A stretch of 50,538 nt of DNA from JANMEX01 sp049696015 (GCA_049696015.1 JBAVTG010000048.1:1-50538), one strand, 5' to 3'; shown: positions 24,387-32,129, numbered from the stretch's first letter. The notes: generated from the letters alone by a model not told the origin. Program-made: numbers and translations.

Positions 24387-26017
24387 GGCGCGATGGCTTT
24401 CTGGATGTAGTCCGGATAGGTGATTATGGCTGTCGAATTGAAGATGGCTAGGGCGCTTACGGTCTTGTTGGCCCGCATGTGGATGCGAAGCTCGTCGTCC
24501 GTATCTGCCGACGTCCCGAGGATGGTATTCAGGGTTGCGCGACCGTTCGCCTTAAGAAGCTTTGGCTCCAACGTATTGTAGTTGTATGGCTTCTCCTTGA
24601 TCACTAGGGGTCCGGTGTCTACTAAGGGATCGAAGCAAATCCTGATGGTGCTGGAGTCCTTGAAGGCGGCGTACTTCTTCTCGACGGCGGAGGTGTCCCC
24701 GTCATTATCGGTGACTACGGCGACCGGGATATTCAGGGCGTCGGCCAGTTCAAGGAAGCGCAGGAAGGCTGTGCCTACGGAGATGACGTCGATACCGTCT
24801 TGGATGGGTAGTCGGCCACCGTTGGCGTCCATATAGGCGCGCTGAACAACCAGCTCATCGGAATCGCCTTCAACAAGGATGGCCTTGGTGGCGAGCGCCA
24901 AGCGCAGGGTGTCGTAACCTGCTAGCTTCTTGAAGAAGTCGTTGGCTTCGAGTTCCGAGATGCGCACTACCTCACCGCCACGCAGCACTATGAGGTGGTC
25001 GAGTCCGAGCTTATTGGCGACGAAGCTGCTGTGCGTTGAAATGATTATCTGTTTTTGTCCATGCTGATCGGTAAGGTCAGCAATCAGCCCGTTCAGCCGC
25101 GCGTGCGACAAATGGTTCTCTGGCTCCTCCAGCAGAATCGCCGTCGCCTCGGTGGTCTTCTTGGCGCTGAGAGCTAGTTTGGTCTTGATCACACACTGTT
25201 CGCCCTTGCCGATGTATTGGAAGGGGATGAGGTCTATATAGGTCATCAGGCTGCTTTCCCAAGCGGTCTGTGACGACAAATCGACCGAGATGCTGACTGC
25301 CTTCTGACTGATTTTGGCGGACTGTGTGATCCGCTCGTTGATTAGCTTAAGGTTCGGATCCGCCACGAAAGCCTCCTTGAGCTTTCGGTGGGCTTGGGAA
25401 ATGCACGCGCGCTCCTTCTCCTCTAGCACGTCGCGGATGATCCGGGAGACGTAGACGTCCGAACCGTTCTGCAGCCGAGTGCTGGAGGAATCGATCAGCG
25501 CCGACTTTATGGGGATATTTCGAGCGGTGATTCCCTTGCGTGCGAACGAACGCATGGTCGTATTGTAGTACTCAACCGGGATGGAGCTGAGCGCGCCGCC
25601 TTTTGCCAGCTCCTCATAAGACTCTCTGTAATTCTCCTCGTCGAACTCGATTTTGTAGACCACGCCGCTGCACTTGGCCTTCTCCGAATTTCCGTCCCCC
25701 TCTAACTCCGCCAGTTCGCTTGAAGCACCCGAAAAGAACAGCTCGATGGTGATCGCTGGCGGCGGGAGCGGGCATGCTGTGCCGAGGCTCTGCACGTACT
25801 TGTTCTGAGCAGCTAAGTTAAAGAGATAGCTCGTCAGGTCGTTCTTCAAGGCGCGGCCGTGCAGTAGGCCCGTCAGCGCCAGATGAATCGCCTCCAGGAT
25901 TGTGGTCTTACCGGACTCGTTTGCGCCGACGATCACGTTGAGGCCCTCGTTCAGAGCGAGCGTGAAGGTCTCCTCGTAACACTTGAAGTTGGTGATCTTG
26001 ACCTTGGCAATCTTCAT
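24383..26017 (-). CDS. gajA: Gabija-like OLD-family ATPase/TOPRIM nuclease, GajA
   Basis: I chose the ATG at 26017, preceded by GGGGGAGGTC, rather than the further upstream frame start; the product is 544 residues. The ABC-type ATPase has Walker A GANESGKTT near residue 33 and Walker B LLEEPENHLS near 297. A TOPRIM domain follows, with ILVEGDSDE near 383 and VVTDNDGD near 435, the metal-binding acidic residues. This is the layout of GajA, a sequence-specific nicking nuclease inhibited by nucleotides. It lies directly before a UvrD-type helicase gene, which supports Gabija over a lone OLD nuclease. A retron- or Paris-type OLD system is unlikely because no such partners are present. Confidence 0.82.
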   Translation of the reverse strand: MKIAKVKITNFKCYEETFTLALNEGLNVIVGANESGKTTILEAIHLALTGLLHGRALKNDLTSYLFNLAAQNKYVQSLGTACPLPPPAITIELFFSGASSELAELEGDGNSEKAKCSGVVYKIEFDEENYRESYEELAKGGALSSIPVEYYNTTMRSFARKGITARNIPIKSALIDSSSTRLQNGSDVYVSRIIRDVLEEKERACISQAHRKLKEAFVADPNLKLINERITQSAKISQKAVSISVDLSSQTAWESSLMTYIDLIPFQYIGKGEQCVIKTKLALSAKKTTEATAILLEEPENHLSHARLNGLIADLTDQHGQKQIIISTHSSFVANKLGLDHLIVLRGGEVVRISELEANDFFKKLAGYDTLRLALATKAILVEGDSDELVVQRAYMDANGGRLPIQDGIDVISVGTAFLRFLELADALNIPVAVVTDNDGDTSAVEKKYAAFKDSSTIRICFDPLVDTGPLVIKEKPYNYNTLEPKLLKANGRATLNTILGTSADTDDELRIHMRANKTVSALAIFNSTAIITYPDYIQKAIAP

Positions 26018-26385
26018 GACCTCCCCCAAAAAACCTAACTCGTTGCCGCACATTAGACGCTGATTCGAATTGTAGGGATGGCACCACTGTAAAGTCTAGC
26101 CGTGGGTGCAATGCAACCGGTCTGGGCGCTCCGAACAGCGTTTGGCCTAACTTGGTCAGGACGGGTCTCTTGCTTTGGGCGCTGGCTTACGGCAGCTATG
26201 CCACCTTTTCGCTCCGGAATCTATCGGTCCGCTCCCGGCCCCATTGCTGCCTGCGAAATTGATGTTGACACCAATGCATTGAAAACAGTGGAAAAAATCT
26301 GCGGTAGTAAAGTTAACATGCTGTTAACTGGCGTTAACGCATATGGTTAGCAAGTCGTTAAATCGCCGCTGATCATCGTGTCCCG
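26018..26385. other. Region upstream of gajA
   Basis: No gene is supported here. It contains the gajA ribosome site and presumably its promoter. At 26312-26338 there are three GTTAAC motifs at one-turn spacing (described separately). Confidence 0.45.
26312..26338. promoter_or_regulatory. Triple GTTAAC array
   Basis: The palindromic hexamer GTTAAC occurs at 26312-26317, 26323-26328 and 26333-26338, with start-to-start spacing of 11 and 10 bases, one helical turn each. A related GTTAAA follows at 26357. Regular helical phasing suggests cooperative protein binding. It could regulate gajA downstream on the minus strand or mark an insertion boundary. Confidence 0.4.
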
Positions 26386-26715
26386 TCACTCAAAAATATC
26401 AGAATGGGTTCCGGTTCGAACGAAGACGATAAGATCGTGCTTTGATCCGTCATCAAGCCGGTAGACGAGCAGGAAGTCTCCACCGATATGGCATTCCCGG
26501 TGTCCTTGCCAATCACCGCCCAAGGGATGATCGAGCCATTCGGACCCAAGCGGCCCGTCATTGGCGATCAGAACCAGCATTGCTTCTTTCAGCAGGTTCA
26601 TGTCGCAGCGGCCAGCCCGGGACAGCCGCTCCCAATCCTTGAGAAAGGACTTGGCATAGTCTGCGGCAAGCGGCAGTGATGCGCGCTTACTTGCCGCTGT
26701 TTTTTTCGAGGTCAT
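26386..26715 (-). CDS. YafQ-family endoribonuclease toxin
   Basis: The 109-residue protein matches the YafQ/RelE type II toxin pattern: WLDHPLGGDWQGHRECHIGG, then LLVYR and RTGTHSDIF. The C-terminal histidine-containing RTGTHSD is the family's catalytic end. YafQ cleaves mRNA on the ribosome. Its start overlaps the antitoxin's end by 29 bases, so antitoxin is made first. The N-terminus has a lysine-rich extension of about 15 residues. Confidence 0.87.
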   Translation of the reverse strand: MTSKKTAASKRASLPLAADYAKSFLKDWERLSRAGRCDMNLLKEAMLVLIANDGPLGSEWLDHPLGGDWQGHRECHIGGDFLLVYRLDDGSKHDLIVFVRTGTHSDIFE

Positions 26716-26965
26716 TAAACAGCTCGGCTGGCGTCGCGAAACGGGCGCGGCGCGTCTTCACAATGTCGTCCGCCTCAAGCATTGCCGCACGCGTCTCTGC
26801 GTTTGGCACTTTGAGCGCGAAGGGCAATTGCTTCTCCGCGATGACGCGCAGCAAGAATACGCGCACGGCGTCAGACACCGACAGACCCATGGCGGCCAGC
26901 ATCTGCGTCGCCTCTGCCTTGACCTTCTCGTCCACGCGCACGTGGACCATTGCGGATGCCGCCAT
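26687..26965 (-). CDS. DinJ/RelB-family antitoxin
   Basis: I chose the ATG at 26965, preceded by GATGAGGAGAC; the product is 92 residues. The N-terminal ribbon-helix-helix (VHVRVDEKVKAEATQMLAAM, then GLSVSDAVRVFL) is characteristic of DinJ/RelB and binds the operon's operator. The C-terminal part would wrap YafQ. A promoter with TTGAAA (27016-27021) and TACATT (26993-26998) at 17-base spacing lies just upstream. Confidence 0.87.
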   Translation of the reverse strand: MAASAMVHVRVDEKVKAEATQMLAAMGLSVSDAVRVFLLRVIAEKQLPFALKVPNAETRAAMLEADDIVKTRRARFATPAELFNDLEKNSGK

Positions 26966-26992
26966 GATTGTCTCCTCATCGATTTGAGATAC

Positions 26993-27021
26993 AATGTAAC
27001 GCACATGCCCGCTTGTTTCAA
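26993..27021 (-). promoter_or_regulatory. Probable promoter of the DinJ/YafQ operon
   Basis: On the minus strand, TTGAAA (27016-27021) and TACATT (26993-26998) are separated by exactly 17 bases and sit 28 bases before the antitoxin start. No clear operator palindrome was identified between them. Confidence 0.5.
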
Positions 27022-27371
27022 GGGGTCATAAGCGGGTTTCAATGTCAGCGCTTTTATCGCCCGCTGACGCACATTTTGCTTGGGAAGCAAGCCCGGTGAT
27101 TTTCGCCAGGCCTGAAATGACGGGCAACAGGTTCAGGCGTTGTGCATGACTAAGTTCCAAAAGTCCATGCCGTCCGAGATCAACGGGGATGAGAGGGCGC
27201 TGCCCTCTACTCCCCCGCAAGCAGAAAATGGGGGACCGTGGCTCGCAAGGGCTGCGCCCGCACCACTCCCCCATTTTCGGCTTGCCCCCCTCTACACCCG
27301 CTGTTCCGCACGAGCTCGAAGGCAGGGGAAGACCCCTGCCCTTCGGGCATCAAGAAAAAGCGGAGAAAAAA
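27022..27371. other. Junction region with repeat copy D
   Basis: No gene is supported. A 7-bp inverted repeat GTCAGCG (27044-27050) with CGCTGAC (27062-27068) sits behind the DinJ promoter, and repeat copy D occupies 27185-27285. The last bases carry the ribosome site (CGGAGAAAA) of the following gene. Confidence 0.45.
27185..27285 (+). repeat. Dispersed palindromic repeat, copy D
   Basis: The first part (from 27185) matches copy A at 11638. The core 27217-27285 matches the reverse complement of copies B and C. Its arms gcaagcagaaaatggggga (27217-27235) and tcccccattttcggcttgc (27267-27285) pair at 18 of 19 positions around a 31-base GC-rich loop, making this the best-preserved palindrome of the family. 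Confidence 0.75.
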
Positions 27372-27824
27372 ATGTCAGAAATCATATTCGGGTATGTGCT
27401 GGACCCGCAATCAGCAACAATTGCACGCGTTGAAGTGGACCGGAATGCGGTCTTGCTGACGCTTTACCGCATCATCGGATGCGACACGGTGGACGTGGTC
27501 GAAATCGACGCCAAACATGATTTATGGGTGAATGATAATGGCTGGCTTGCCCCTTGCAAGGCGGCCATTGGGCCCGCGCCCAATGCGCAAAGGCGCTTTT
27601 TCGCCGGAACCGGCGTGGTTTTTGCCCATGATGCAGATGGCAATTGTGCTTCGCCGCACTTCACGCCGGTTCATTTTGCGGGCCTGTTTGAGGCCATTCA
27701 ACCGGTCATCAGCGCGGATTTCACAGGCACGGTCACCGCAACAGTGGACGGCGTGACCCATATTCACATGCCCGCTGAATACCGCGTTCACTTGCAGCGC
27801 CAAAGCTTCTCCCCCGTCCCTTGA
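27372..27824 (+). CDS. Hypothetical protein, possibly DUF3846-like
   Basis: The 150-residue protein has a good ribosome site. The middle part (LLTLYRIIGCDTVDVVEID, then WVNDNGWLAP and FAGTGVVFAHD) resembles DUF3846-type proteins of plasmids and phages, with an 'NEEG-like' turn at NDNGW. The resemblance is from memory and tentative. It sits 24 bases before parB in the same direction, probably one transcript. Confidence 0.5.
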   Translation: MSEIIFGYVLDPQSATIARVEVDRNAVLLTLYRIIGCDTVDVVEIDAKHDLWVNDNGWLAPCKAAIGPAPNAQRRFFAGTGVVFAHDADGNCASPHFTPVHFAGLFEAIQPVISADFTGTVTATVDGVTHIHMPAEYRVHLQRQSFSPVP

Positions 27825-27848
27825 ACCCCACAGAAAGGATTTTGCATC

Positions 27849-29882
27849 ATGTCTCAGTCGAAGAAGATTTCTCAAAACCCAGCCGCCAGCGCCTTCAAAG
27901 TGCCACTGTCGCGGCTTCTCCCCTCCCCCAACAATGTGCGGCGCTATCAGAGCGAGGCGGGTATCGGCGAACTTGTCGCCAGCCTCGCCACCAATGGGCA
28001 GATTCAGGATATGCGGGTGCGAGAGGGCGAGAAGGGTAAGCTTTTCGTCGTTGCCGGTACGCGACGCTTGAAGGCGCTGCACACGCTGCAGAAGCTGAAA
28101 CGCGGCAGCGTCAAAGGCCAGCGCGTCACAGGCAATTTCCTCGTCCGGGTCAGCTATCAGGAAGAAGACGATGACGACACGGAAGTCTCGCTCGCTGAAA
28201 ACCACGCCCGTGAGAATATGCACCCCGCCGACGCCGCCGAAGCGTTTTTGGCGCTGCACGAACAGGGCCGCTCGCCCGAACAGATCGCCGACCGGTTCGG
28301 CATCAGCCATATGACCGTGCGCCGCCGCCTGAAACTTGCCAAGATCAGCCCGCAGCTCATTGCCAAGTTCCGCGCGGACCAGCTCACCTTGGAGCAGATG
28401 GAGGCGCTGGCCGTCACAGACGATCATGCGGCGCAGGAGGAAGCGGTTGAGAGCGCCACGGCTTCATGGGAGCTCAATCCGCAGAACCTTAAAAACCGGC
28501 TTACCCATGAGGCGCTGCGCGGCAATGACCGGATGGTCAAATTCATCACGTTGGACGCCTATGTGAAGGCCGGAGGCGCAGTCCTGCGTGACTTGTTCGC
28601 GTCCGAAGAGACGGTGTTTCTGACCAGCCGGTCCTTGGTCTGTGACTTGGCGGCGACAAAGATGCAGTCAGAATGTGCCGCGTTTCTGGACAAGGGTTGG
28701 AAATGGGTTGAAGGGTCTTTTGACTCACAGCCAAGCGGCTACCGGCGCATTCATCCGAAGCGCTTTGAGTTGAGCGATGATGACGCCGGGAAAATGGCGG
28801 CGCTTGAAAAAGCCTATCACGACGCCGAGGCGGGTCACCAAGACGTGGACGCCGAGGACGATAACGCCGCCGCCGCGCTCGTTGCCGCGCTTGACGCCAT
28901 CGGGCGGGACATGAATGTCCTGCAGGAAACCTATATCCGCTACGATGCGGCGGAAATGGCCTGTGCAGGCGTCCTGCTTTGCCTTGATTACAATGGCAGT
29001 CTGGAGCCGCATCTCGGCATGGTGAAGCCGCAGGACGTGAACGCGCTTGTGCGCGCGCAGCAGAAGGAGCCAGAAGCAAGCAGCGATCAGGGTGATGAGG
29101 TTCGACAGCAGCAAGCACAAGATGAGCCGGTTTCGGCGTCCAGCGGGCTGTCCATGGCCGTTGTGGAGGATTTGACGGCCCTGCGCACAGTCGCGCTCGG
29201 CTTGGCCGTTTCGGAGCGTCCCGATGTGGCTTTGTGTGTTGCAGTGCATGCCCTCGCCTTGCAGGCGTTTTACAGTTCGGGCCAAAGCTATCCCCTCGTT
29301 GAAAGCGCTTGCCAAATCCGCAATGGGCGGCCGCATGTGCGCGTGTCGCAGACCGACAGCGCCAATTCAGGCGCGTTCGGGGCGCAGGAGAAGGCGTTCG
29401 CCGAGTGGAACAGCGCATTGCCCGGCAGTCAGCATGAACTTTGGGCATGGCTGTTGGAGCAGAAACAGCCACTGTTGATGAAGCTTTTCGCGTATCTGAT
29501 TTCACAAAGTGTCAATGCGTGGCAGCAGCGGCACGAAGGCATTGGTCGGCAGGGCCATGCCAATGCCATTGCCGAGGCGGTCGGGTTAGACATGCACGAA
29601 TGGTGGAAACCGTCCGAAGGGTTTTTCAAGCGCGTTCCGAAGAATGTGGCGGTTGATGCATTGCGCGAAAAGGGCGCAGCGGCGGCTTTGGTGAAAAGCA
29701 TGGAGAAGGACAGCAAGGCCGACGCGATCATCAACGCCGTTGAATTCTTAAGCACAACCAGCTGGCTGCCCGAACCTCTGCGGTTGCAATCGGCAGGCAG
29801 CGCAGCTAAGTCAGACCAAGGCGAAGCCGAGGAGAACGGCTTTGACGATGAGGACGAGGAAGCGGCGGAGCGCGCCGCGTAA
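27849..29882 (+). CDS. ParB/RepB/Spo0J-family partition protein, large
   Basis: The 677-residue protein has ParB hallmarks: an N-terminal ParB/sulfiredoxin-like domain with LLPSPNNVRR, VVAGTRRLKALH and ENHARENMHPADAAEAF, then a helix-turn-helix (EQIADRFGISHMTVRRRLKL) around residues 140-165. The long C-terminal half (about residues 330-677) is unlike chromosomal ParB and ends in an acidic tail. Such long ParB proteins are common on alphaproteobacterial plasmids. No parA is adjacent; the nearest ATPase is the VirC1-like one 4 kb away on the other strand, so its role in segregation is open. Confidence 0.85.
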   Translation: MSQSKKISQNPAASAFKVPLSRLLPSPNNVRRYQSEAGIGELVASLATNGQIQDMRVREGEKGKLFVVAGTRRLKALHTLQKLKRGSVKGQRVTGNFLVRVSYQEEDDDDTEVSLAENHARENMHPADAAEAFLALHEQGRSPEQIADRFGISHMTVRRRLKLAKISPQLIAKFRADQLTLEQMEALAVTDDHAAQEEAVESATASWELNPQNLKNRLTHEALRGNDRMVKFITLDAYVKAGGAVLRDLFASEETVFLTSRSLVCDLAATKMQSECAAFLDKGWKWVEGSFDSQPSGYRRIHPKRFELSDDDAGKMAALEKAYHDAEAGHQDVDAEDDNAAAALVAALDAIGRDMNVLQETYIRYDAAEMACAGVLLCLDYNGSLEPHLGMVKPQDVNALVRAQQKEPEASSDQGDEVRQQQAQDEPVSASSGLSMAVVEDLTALRTVALGLAVSERPDVALCVAVHALALQAFYSSGQSYPLVESACQIRNGRPHVRVSQTDSANSGAFGAQEKAFAEWNSALPGSQHELWAWLLEQKQPLLMKLFAYLISQSVNAWQQRHEGIGRQGHANAIAEAVGLDMHEWWKPSEGFFKRVPKNVAVDALREKGAAAALVKSMEKDSKADAIINAVEFLSTTSWLPEPLRLQSAGSAAKSDQGEAEENGFDDEDEEAAERAA

Positions 29883-29920
29883 TTGCCTCCGCACGGGTGA
29901 ACGTCCGGTCGCCCGTCACC

Positions 29921-29956
29921 TGCCCGCCCTCTCACAAAAGGGGGCGGGCAATTTTC
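29921..29956 (+). terminator. Rho-independent terminator after parB
   Basis: TGCCCGCCC (29921-29929) pairs with GGGCGGGCA (29942-29950) perfectly, followed by ATTTTC. The nine-pair GC stem plus U-tract is a convincing terminator 38 bases after the parB stop. Confidence 0.8.
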
Positions 29957-29966
29957 TGGGTCCAAT

Positions 29967-30002
29967 GTCAATTCATTTGACTCGTCGTATCCTCTAAGAT
30001 AC
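29967..30002 (+). promoter_or_regulatory. Operator palindromes of the HigB/HigA-like operon
   Basis: Two perfect inverted repeats precede the toxin start: GTCAA-ttcat-TTGAC (29967-29981) and GTATC-ctctaa-GATAC (29987-30002). The second lies 6 bases before the ATG. TTGACT at 29977 could be the -35 box within the first. They are likely binding sites of the downstream HTH antitoxin. Confidence 0.5.
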
Positions 30003-30008
30003 GCTCAA

Positions 30009-30317
30009 ATGATGGCGGCATTCATTTTCTCCAGCCCGTTCAAATTATGGTTCAGGGGCTTGAAGGATGAGCGCGCCAAGGCGCGGATTCTGTCGAGGAT
30101 TGACCTGGCCGAACTCGGCAATTTCGGCGACAGCGAGCCGGTCGGCGAAGGCGTCTCTGAAATGCGCATCCACTACGGGCCGGGCTACCGGCTCTATTAC
30201 GCAAGGCATGACGAGACCGTCTATCTTCTGCTGCTTGGCGGCGACAAATCATCGCAAAAGCGCGATATCAAGCGGGCGATTGAGATGATGCGGGATATCA
30301 GAAAGGACATCAAATGA
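30009..30317 (+). CDS. HigB/RelE-like addiction-module killer toxin
   Basis: The 102-residue protein matches the putative addiction module killer family (FKLWFRGLKDERAKARILSR, then MRIHYGPGYRLYYAR and LLLLGGDKSSQKRDI). Members are RelE/ParE-fold toxins, most acting as ribosome-dependent RNases. It precedes its antitoxin, overlapping by 4 bases, as usual for HigBA-type pairs. An ATG three bases later is an equally possible start. Confidence 0.85.
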   Translation: MMAAFIFSSPFKLWFRGLKDERAKARILSRIDLAELGNFGDSEPVGEGVSEMRIHYGPGYRLYYARHDETVYLLLLGGDKSSQKRDIKRAIEMMRDIRKDIK

Positions 30318-30622
30318 AGGGCTTCACCAAATTCGACGCCGCTGAATTTCTCGACAATGAAGAGATCATTGCCGAATATCTTGCAGCCGCGCTTGAGGCG
30401 GACGATCCTGATCTGTTTATCACGGCCCTCGGCAATGTCGCTAAGGCGCGGGGCATGACCCAAGTTGCCGCCGCCATCGGCGTCGGACGTGAAAGCCTCT
30501 ACAAGTCTTTCAAGTCAAATACGAAGCTGCGCTATGAGACGGTGCGCAAGATTCTTGACTCGTTCGGCGTCAGGCTCACCGTGGAAAAGGCGGCAGTTTC
30601 ACAAAGGGCGGACGCAGCCTAA
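30314..30622 (+). CDS. HigA-like addiction-module antidote protein
   Basis: The 102-residue protein carries a Cro/CI-type helix-turn-helix at about residues 45-75 (KARGMTQVAAAIGVGRESLY). The N-terminal FTKFDAAEFLDNEEIIAEYL is typical of the antidote family that pairs with the upstream killer. It neutralises the toxin and probably represses the operon through the palindromes at 29967-30002. Confidence 0.87.
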   Translation: MKGFTKFDAAEFLDNEEIIAEYLAAALEADDPDLFITALGNVAKARGMTQVAAAIGVGRESLYKSFKSNTKLRYETVRKILDSFGVRLTVEKAAVSQRADAA

Positions 30623-30647
30623 GATGACCACAGGCGACCGCCTGCAA

Positions 30648-30992
30648 TCAGGAAGACTTGTTGCAGCCTTTTGCCATGCTGGCATTTTGCAGCGCCTGCA
30701 CCTTGCCTTTTGACACGGCAATCGAGCCTTCCTTGTCGCCGCCGGTCACCGAACTCATGGGAACGCCGATGAGAAACACGCCGACCGCATCGCCGGTGGC
30801 CGCGCTGTTCTGCGCCTTGGACAGGGCCGCCAGTTTCTCGTTTTCAGCGATGACTTCCCCTGCAAGCCGTTTGCAGTCGAGATTCTGATAGGCGGCCATT
30901 GGAATATCGACCGGCACAATGGCGTCAGGCCGCTTGGCGCAGCCCGCCATGGCAACAAGGCCTAGTCCAACACATGCAATCCTGATTTTCAT
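30648..30992 (-). CDS. Small lipoprotein
   Basis: The 114-residue protein has a lipoprotein signal (KIRIACVGLGLVAMAGC) with the lipidated cysteine at residue 18. The mature part is short and helical (CKRLAGEVIAENEKLAALSK) with a glycine-rich middle (VGVFLIGVPMSSVTGG). It resembles small lipoproteins near conjugation genes; a membrane-anchored envelope role is all that can be inferred. It is convergent with the HigA-like gene. Confidence 0.68.
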   Translation of the reverse strand: MKIRIACVGLGLVAMAGCAKRPDAIVPVDIPMAAYQNLDCKRLAGEVIAENEKLAALSKAQNSAATGDAVGVFLIGVPMSSVTGGDKEGSIAVSKGKVQALQNASMAKGCNKSS

Positions 30993-31164
30993 TTGACGCC
31001 CCCACCCCAGATTTCAACTTATGAGGTAGGCGACACTTGCCGCGAAGTCCAGAAGTGTTTTATCAGATGTTGGCAAGGGTTAGGCAAGCGCCACGTCCGC
31101 CAACCTAGACATGGCGGACAGCAAAGAACACTCGATTTTCACGCCAAAATCGCGGCATTATCAG

Positions 31165-31231
31165 GGATATTCCTTGAAATCTGAAAGAATATCCTTTATG
31201 GTATATCCCTATATTCTATGGAGGATATACC
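31165..31231 (+). promoter_or_regulatory. Twin operators of the VapBC cassette
   Basis: Two perfect inverted repeats, each with a 14-base gap, precede the cassette: GGATATTC (31165-31172) with GAATATCC (31187-31194), and GGTATATCC (31200-31208) with GGATATACC (31223-31231). The second abuts the ATG at 31232 and includes the ribosome site GGAGGA. Binding there would block both transcription and translation start. Confidence 0.7.
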
Positions 31232-31483
31232 ATGCAGGCCTATTGCAGCACATCGGGTGTGATCGACTTTTCCACACATGATGCGCCGCTTGGCGCCCTG
31301 CCCCTTGCAAGTCATCACAATGGCGACGGTCTGCGGCAGATCGTTGAAGTCATGGCGCTTCACTCGCCAGATAAACTGACGCTGCTTGTGCCCGGGTTCC
31401 CTGAAAGCGATAAAGGTGAGGAGAAGCTGCGGGCGGCGGTGCGATTTGCAAGGAAGCTGCGCGAAAGGCTGGAGACGCTGTGA
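31232..31483 (+). CDS. Small hypothetical protein, first gene of the VapBC cassette
   Basis: The 83-residue protein has no recognised family; its C-terminus is strongly helical and basic (EEKLRAAVRFARKLRERLET). The start directly follows the second operator palindrome. Its stop overlaps the vapB start by 4 bases, so it is translated with the antitoxin. It is not the usual partner of VapBC and may be an accessory or third component. Confidence 0.6.
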   Translation: MQAYCSTSGVIDFSTHDAPLGALPLASHHNGDGLRQIVEVMALHSPDKLTLLVPGFPESDKGEEKLRAAVRFARKLRERLETL

Positions 31484-31728
31484 GCACCGCCCTCTACATC
31501 AAGGACCCCGCCGTCAGCGCGCTGGCGGAAGAGGTGCGCAAAGCGCTGAATGCCCCGTCGAAAACCGAGGCCGTGCGCATTGCCTTGCAGTCCCAGCTCG
31601 ACGGGATAAAGGCGCAGGAGCCGCTGGCAGCGCGGCTTTCGAGGATTCAGGACATGGTTGCCGAATATCCGCGCACCGGTCTTGCGGCCGACAAGGCGTT
31701 CTACGACGATCTCGGCGGTAATCTCTAA
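31480..31728 (+). CDS. vapB: VapB-type antitoxin (Rv0623-like)
   Basis: A GTG start overlaps the previous stop; the product is 82 residues. The pattern ALYIKDPAVSALAEEVRKAL, then SKTEAVRIALQ, is that of the Rv0623/PSK family of VapB antitoxins, with an N-terminal ribbon-helix-helix. The C-terminal FYDDLGGNL would bind VapC. The stop touches the VapC start. Confidence 0.83.
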   Translation: MSTALYIKDPAVSALAEEVRKALNAPSKTEAVRIALQSQLDGIKAQEPLAARLSRIQDMVAEYPRTGLAADKAFYDDLGGNL

Positions 31729-32117
31729 TGTTCGTTGACGCGAGCGCTTTGGTGGCATTCCTTGGCCGCGAACAGGGCTTTGAGCTGATCGGATACAAGA
31801 TTGAGCAGGCGGGCAAAATTTATGTTTCGCCGATTGTGGTGTGGGAAGCCGTGCTGGGGCTTGTCCGCTCCCACGCCCTGCCGTTTGAGCGGGCGGAAAG
31901 TGTGGTCAACATTTTCATGGAGGAAGTGAAGGCATCGAGCGTCGCCATTGATGCGAAAGTAGGACGGCTGGCGCTGGAGGCATCGCGGAAATATGGCAAG
32001 GGCAGGCATCCGGCGGGCTTGAACTTTGGCGACTGCTTTTCCTATGCCTGCGCCAAAGCCTTCCGGCTGCCGCTCCTATATGTCGGCGATGATTTCACAA
32101 AAACCGATTTGGCATGA
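31728..32117 (+). CDS. vapC: VapC-type PIN-domain ribonuclease toxin
   Basis: The 129-residue PIN-domain protein shows the four acidic positions: MFVDASALVAF (Asp4), VVWEAVLGL (Glu), LNFGDCFSYACAKA (Asp) and YVGDDFTKTDL (Asp). VapC toxins cleave tRNA or rRNA with magnesium. Its start overlaps the vapB stop by one base. Confidence 0.9.
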   Translation: MFVDASALVAFLGREQGFELIGYKIEQAGKIYVSPIVVWEAVLGLVRSHALPFERAESVVNIFMEEVKASSVAIDAKVGRLALEASRKYGKGRHPAGLNFGDCFSYACAKAFRLPLLYVGDDFTKTDLA

Positions 32118-32129
32118 CTTGAGGCGGCT

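Noticed and set aside
26312..26338. CRISPR-like or iteron array
   Set aside because: Only three hexamers spaced 10-11 bases apart; no spacers, no cas genes and no initiator gene beside them.
28546..29505. 319-residue minus-strand frame
   Set aside because: Very arginine/proline/histidine-rich translation antisense to parB; a codon-bias shadow.
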